A stretch of DNA of 64,000 nucleotides from JAMHWF01 sp048500255 (GTDB lineage: Bacteria; Pseudomonadota; Gammaproteobacteria; Burkholderiales; Burkholderiaceae_C): contig JASNYH010000001.1 of assembly GCA_048500255.1 (NCBI GenBank), forward strand, positions 124,001 to 188,000, read 5' to 3'. Below are positions 60,730-64,000 of this stretch, in pieces. The notes under the pieces are model-generated. The model was given only the letters and a program-made list of their open reading frames with translations. It made no database searches and was not told the origin of the DNA. The translations under genes were made by a program, and so were the position numbers. The stretch's first letter is position 1. Each line of letters begins with the position of its first letter.

Positions 60730-62058
60730 TTAGCACGATGCAGGCCTCGTGTCGAAGGCCGCGCGGGCAACCGGCCGGCGACGCATGCAGCCCCGCGCCG
60801 CCGCGACGCGGTCGAGATGCTCGACGAGCGGCAGCGCCAGTTCGCGCACGTCGTCCTCGGCGCCGTGGATGAAGCTCGACTTGCGGCGGCGCAGGAACGG
60901 CAGGCCGAGCACGACGATGCCGGGCTCGCCGACGACGACGCCGCGGTCGTGGCGCAGTTCGCCGCGGCGGTCGAACACCGGCAGCTCGAGCCAGCCGAAG
61001 TCGGGTCGCCCGCCGGTCGCCCACACGATGCTGCGCACGTCGCGCCCCAGGTCGACGGCGAGCCGCGGCACTGCGGCGACGGCCGTCGGCGCGTAGCGCT
61101 CGCCCGCGTCGCAGGCGCCGTCCAGGCCCTGCGCGCGCGCCCAGGCGTCGAAGCCGTCGAGCATCCGGTACATCTTCAGGTCGGCGAGCGCACAGACGTT
61201 GCGCAGCGAGCCTGAGAACAGCGCCTGCGTGCCGCGCACGCCGGCGAGCCGGCCGCAGACCTCGACGCCCTCGCGCTGCACGGCGTTCAAGTCCAGCGTC
61301 GCGTGGTCGTCGCTGCCGACGAGCTGCGGCGACGGCAGCCGGCGCGCGCGCGCCGCATCGTCCATCGCCTCGATGCGCTGGTCGAGCACGCCGCTGGCGA
61401 GCAGCCACCATTGAACGTCGCGTCCGCGGTACAGCCGCGGCATGCGCACGTGCTCGCCGGTGGCGAGCAGCACCGGGCGGCCGCTGCGCTGGATCTCGAG
61501 CGCGAGCTGGAGGCCGGTTGCCGACGCGCCGACGACGAGCACGCTGCCCGCTCCCAGATCGGCCGGCCGCCGGTAGTCGCGCAGGGTCCATTGCGCGACC
61601 ATGGGCGGCACGTCGGTCGCGAACGGCGGCAGCGCCGGCCGGCCGTACGCGCCGCTGGCCAGCACGACGGCGCGGCAGCGCCAGTCGCCGCGGTCGGTGT
61701 GCACGCGATAGCCGCCCGGCGCAGGCGCGATGCGCTGCACCGTGGTGCGCGCGACGAGCGGCGCGCGCACGCCGTCGGCGTAGCGTGCGAGGAATGCCGC
61801 CACGTCGGCGGCGCGCAGGTAGCCGTCGGGGTCGTCGCCGTCCCACGGCCTGCCGGGCAGCCGGCACATCCAGTTGGGCGTGAGCAGGCGCAACGAATCC
61901 CAGCGCTCGGTGCGCCAGGCGTTGCCGACCTCGCCGCGCTCGATCACGACGTGCTCGATCGAGCGCAGCGACAGCTCGCGACTCATCGCCAGCCCGTTGT
62001 GGCCGCCGCCGACGATCACGACGTCGACGCGGCGCGGCGTGCCGGCCGGCTCGCTCAC
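60730..62058 (-). CDS. Flavin-containing monooxygenase-like protein
   Basis: NAD(P)H/FAD-dependent monooxygenase-type protein of 442 residues. VVIVGGGHNGLAMSREL binds FAD, RRTERWDSLRLLTPNW-type RTERWDSLRLLTPNW follows, VLASGAYGRPALP and VLVVGASATGLQLALEI carry the NADP-binding Gly-rich motif, and IVWATGGRPDFGWLELP is the ATG-type C-terminal motif. It resembles FMO/Baeyer-Villiger relatives; the precise substrate is not inferable. Start GTG 62058 overlaps the OsmC stop as GTGA. The two genes form a coupled pair. Confidence 0.87.
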   Translation of the reverse strand: MSEPAGTPRRVDVVIVGGGHNGLAMSRELSLRSIEHVVIERGEVGNAWRTERWDSLRLLTPNWMCRLPGRPWDGDDPDGYLRAADVAAFLARYADGVRAPLVARTTVQRIAPAPGGYRVHTDRGDWRCRAVVLASGAYGRPALPPFATDVPPMVAQWTLRDYRRPADLGAGSVLVVGASATGLQLALEIQRSGRPVLLATGEHVRMPRLYRGRDVQWWLLASGVLDQRIEAMDDAARARRLPSPQLVGSDDHATLDLNAVQREGVEVCGRLAGVRGTQALFSGSLRNVCALADLKMYRMLDGFDAWARAQGLDGACDAGERYAPTAVAAVPRLAVDLGRDVRSIVWATGGRPDFGWLELPVFDRRGELRHDRGVVVGEPGIVVLGLPFLRRRKSSFIHGAEDDVRELALPLVEHLDRVAAARGCMRRRPVARAAFDTRPASC

Positions 62059-62627
62059 ACCTTGCTCGCCGTGACGGCGATGTCGGTCGAGTTGGCAACG
62101 ATGTCGAACACCGCCGAGCGCTTCTGCGACTGCGCGACCAGCGCCTCGATCTGCTCGGGCGTGGCGTCGGCGTCGATCTCGTAGTGGACCTTGATGGCGT
62201 CGAAGCCGTTGCGCACGCGCTCGTCGATGCCGAGCACGCCCTGCAGGTCCATGCCGGCCTCGAGCGTCGCACGCACCGAGTGCAGCTGGATGTGGCGGTG
62301 CTGCGCCACCGCGGCGATGCCCGCCGACAGGCAGCCCGCCAGGCCGACGAGCACGTATTCGACCGGCGTCGCGCCGTTGTCGGCCGACGCGAAGATCTCG
62401 GGGTGGTCGGAATCGAACTCCCAGCTGCGGCGGTGCCGCTGCTCGGCGCCCAGACCGTAGAAGTCGTCGACGGTGGTGCGGCTGTGCGTGCCGTTGACCC
62501 ACTGGCTGGTGGCGCGCCAGCGGAAGCGCGCGCCTTCCGGCGCGTCGGTGAGCGCGGCGCGCGCGGTCAGCAGGGCGTCGACGTCGACGCCGTTGTCGGC
62601 ACGGCGGTTCGGGGCGGGATTCGTCAT
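62055..62627 (-). CDS. OsmC family protein
   Basis: A 190-residue OsmC/Ohr-fold protein. FRWRATSQWVNGTHSRTTVD, NGATPVEYVLVGLAGCLSAGIA with the redox Cys, and GIDERVRNGFDAIKVHYEIDAD are typical of the larger OsmC-like group; a single Cys is visible in LAGCLSA, so peroxidase activity with a two-Cys pair is doubtful. ATG 62627 has GAGGAG 9 bases upstream. Its stop overlaps the monooxygenase start by 4 bases, so it is translated with it; it may handle peroxides or organic sulfur products made nearby. Confidence 0.88.
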   Translation of the reverse strand: MTNPAPNRRADNGVDVDALLTARAALTDAPEGARFRWRATSQWVNGTHSRTTVDDFYGLGAEQRHRRSWEFDSDHPEIFASADNGATPVEYVLVGLAGCLSAGIAAVAQHRHIQLHSVRATLEAGMDLQGVLGIDERVRNGFDAIKVHYEIDADATPEQIEALVAQSQKRSAVFDIVANSTDIAVTASKV

Positions 62628-62749
62628 GGCAGCGGCTCCTCGGCGAGGGTTCGGATGCGCCGGCTCGGTGACCGGACGCGAGCCACTGTGGTCGCGCTGC
62701 GTTGGAGTCAGCGTTGGATCGGTCGTTGGACGGGCGAGCCGTCGGCGCG

Positions 62750-63706
62750 TCAGCCCGCCTCGCTGCAGACGCGTCCGCGCCCGGCCTGCTTGGCGGCGTA
62801 GAGCCGCGCGTCGGCGGCGGCGACGAGCGCGACGGCGTCGGCCGGCGAGCCCGGCGACCACGCGGCGACGCCGGCGCTGATCGTGACGACCTGTGCCGGC
62901 GGCGCGTCCGCGTGCACGATGCGCAGCGCACGCACGGCCTGCTCGACGTGCTGTGCGACGTCGAGCGCGCCGGCGGCGTCGGTGTCGCCGAGCAGGCAGG
63001 CGAACTCCTCGCCGCCCCAGCGCGCGACGAGGTCGGCCGGCCTTCGCAACGTGGCGCGCAGCGTCGCCGCGATGCGGCGCAGGCAGTCGTCGCCGGCCTG
63101 GTGGCCGTAGCGATCGTTGTAGCGCTTGAAGTGATCGACGTCGGCCATCACGAGCGCCAGCGGCGCGCCGTTGCGCGCGCTGCGCCGCAGCTCGTCGGCC
63201 AGCCGCGCGTCGAAGCAGCGGCGGTTGTAGACGCCGGTCAGGCCGTCGATGAAGGCGGCCTGGCGCAGCACGTCGGCCTGCGCCTTGAGCTGCAGGTGCG
63301 TGCGCACGCGCGCGCGCACGACGCTCGGATGGATCGGCTTGGCGATGAAGTCGACGGCGCCGGCGTCGAGGCCGCGTGCCTCGGCCGCAACGTCGTCCTG
63401 CGCGGTGACGAAGATGACGGGCGTGTCGCGCGTCGCCGGGTCGGCGCGCAGGCGCGCCAGCACCTGGTAGCCGTCCATGCCGGGCATCACGACGTCGAGC
63501 AGCACGAGGTCGGGCTGCTTGTCGACGCACACGGCGAGCGCCTGTTCACCGCTGGTCGCCATCAGCACCTGGTGGTCGGCGGCGAACACGCGGTACAGCG
63601 CCTGGATGTTGGCCGGCTGGTCGTCGACGACGAGCAGCCGCGGGCGCCGCCCGCTCGGACGCGCCAGTGCGGCGAGGTCGAGGCCGGAGTCGGCAGGGTC
63701 GCTCAT
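62750..63706 (-). CDS. Response regulator with REC and GGDEF domains
   Basis: Probable diguanylate cyclase controlled by phosphorylation, 318 residues. REC domain residues 20-140: VVDDQPANIQAL (acidic pocket), LVLLDVVMPGMDGYQV with the phospho-acceptor Asp near 67, and FIAKPIHP with the conserved Lys. The GGDEF domain, from about 155, has DGLTGVYNRRCFD and the active-site RWGGEEFACLL (GGEEF, catalytically competent), plus ADVDHFKRYND. Start ATG 63706. It is 14 bases from the preceding partial kinase gene on the same strand, so the two probably form a signalling pair. Confidence 0.93.
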   Translation of the reverse strand: MSDPADSGLDLAALARPSGRRPRLLVVDDQPANIQALYRVFAADHQVLMATSGEQALAVCVDKQPDLVLLDVVMPGMDGYQVLARLRADPATRDTPVIFVTAQDDVAAEARGLDAGAVDFIAKPIHPSVVRARVRTHLQLKAQADVLRQAAFIDGLTGVYNRRCFDARLADELRRSARNGAPLALVMADVDHFKRYNDRYGHQAGDDCLRRIAATLRATLRRPADLVARWGGEEFACLLGDTDAAGALDVAQHVEQAVRALRIVHADAPPAQVVTISAGVAAWSPGSPADAVALVAAADARLYAAKQAGRGRVCSEAG

Positions 63707-63720
63707 CGTGCGCCTTTGCT

Positions 63721-64000
63721 TCAGCGCAGGCGTTGCACCAGTTCGTCGCACAACGACGCGGCGCGTTCGAAGTCGAAGGCCCCGACGGCAGCATCGAGTT
63801 CGTCGAGCGACGCGCCGGCGAGCACGCCGGGCGCGGCGCGCAGGCGCTCGCAGGCGTCGAAGGCCGCCATGTCGGCGTCGCGCAGCAGCGCGGCCAGCTC
63901 GTCGACGCGGCGCAGCAGCTCGTCGAGCGGCACGGCGACGGCGCGGTCCGCGGCGGCGGGCTCGATGACGACGCCGAGCTCGGCCGCCGCACGCTCGAGT
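63721..64000 (-). CDS. C-terminal end of a probable hybrid sensor kinase (cut by window edge)
   Basis: The reading frame is open to the window edge at 64000 (one base short of a full codon) and ends TGA at 63721. The 92 visible residues run from LERAAAELGVVIEPAAADR through PLDELLRRVDELAALL and ASLDELDAAVGAFDFERAAS to LVQRLR, a helical segment like the end that follows the receiver domain in hybrid histidine kinases. No kinase domain is in view. Its closeness to the REC-GGDEF gene supports a two-component role, but the identity is inferred from pattern only. Confidence 0.5.
   Translation of the reverse strand, partial: LERAAAELGVVIEPAAADRAVAVPLDELLRRVDELAALLRDADMAAFDACERLRAAPGVLAGASLDELDAAVGAFDFERAASLCDELVQRLR

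Noticed and set aside
57608..60733. 1,041-codon open frame antisense to the BTAD regulator
   Set aside because: It is antisense to a gene with clear Walker motifs and BTAD features; its Arg/Ala/Gln-rich product is a composition artefact.

Overview
The window is about 64 kb of very GC-rich DNA with housekeeping gene order typical of Burkholderiales: mltG-tmk-holB-pilZ-tatD, cysS-alkA-accA-tilS-lysC-tRNA-Ser next to ppiA-ppiB-lpxH, and clpS-clpA beside a cold-shock gene. LPS genes (lpxH and ADP-heptose genes) show a Gram-negative cell. Hemerythrin, isocitrate lyase and flavin monooxygenase genes fit an aerobic or facultative lifestyle. The genus cannot be fixed from the sequence alone. No insertion sequence, integrase, prophage or CRISPR array was seen.

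Layout. 1-3412: 3' part of hrpA. 3443-3615: tRNA-Pro(TGG) and tRNA-Arg(TCT). 3694-10861: small ORF, hemerythrin, omega-amino-acid transaminase, divergent aceA with a clear terminator, Fe-type alcohol dehydrogenase, HSL-type esterase, and a thioesterase-acetyltransferase fusion. 10883-17550: NRDE protein, a shrunken DUF4936-like ORF, ygfZ, then the mltG-tmk-holB-pilZ-tatD-ankyrin run. 17674-31785: a surface-glycan region. Its plus-strand genes are ugd, hldC/rfaE2-type, hldA/rfaE1-type and gmhA. Facing them is a minus-strand operon: GT4, gmhB, GT9, carbamoyltransferase, GT2, a broken GT9, GT4-like and UDP-glucuronate decarboxylase-like. Its neighbours mostly overlap by exactly 4 bases. Together these genes would make ADP-heptose and UDP-sugars and assemble a carbamoylated heptose-containing glycan.

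31817-35941: hypothetical proteins, an ABC exporter with a decayed histidine-kinase-like ATPase tail, and a thioredoxin-reductase-like flavoprotein that runs into an antisense tRNA-Ser(GCT). 35974-47565: conserved housekeeping (lysC, tilS, accA, alkA, cysS, two cyclophilins, lpxH, mtfA, clpA, clpS, csp).

47650-56583 is the most unusual part: a compact one-strand set resembling the corrinoid O-demethylase systems of acetogens. It holds a MetV-MetF fusion, corrinoid protein, UroD-type methyltransferase, MetH-activation-like protein, RACo-type corrinoid activator and methyl-H4folate:corrinoid methyltransferase, followed by an amidohydrolase and a GntR/FCD regulator. Two operator-like palindromes precede it. 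The inferred path is methyl donor -> Co(I) corrinoid -> H4folate -> methylene-H4folate, with ATP-driven rescue of oxidised corrinoid. The donor is unknown.

56670-64000: a flavin-binding protein, a DUF4242 protein coupled to a large BTAD/AAA/TPR regulator, an OsmC-flavin monooxygenase pair, a REC-GGDEF protein and the end of a probable hybrid sensor kinase cut by the window edge.
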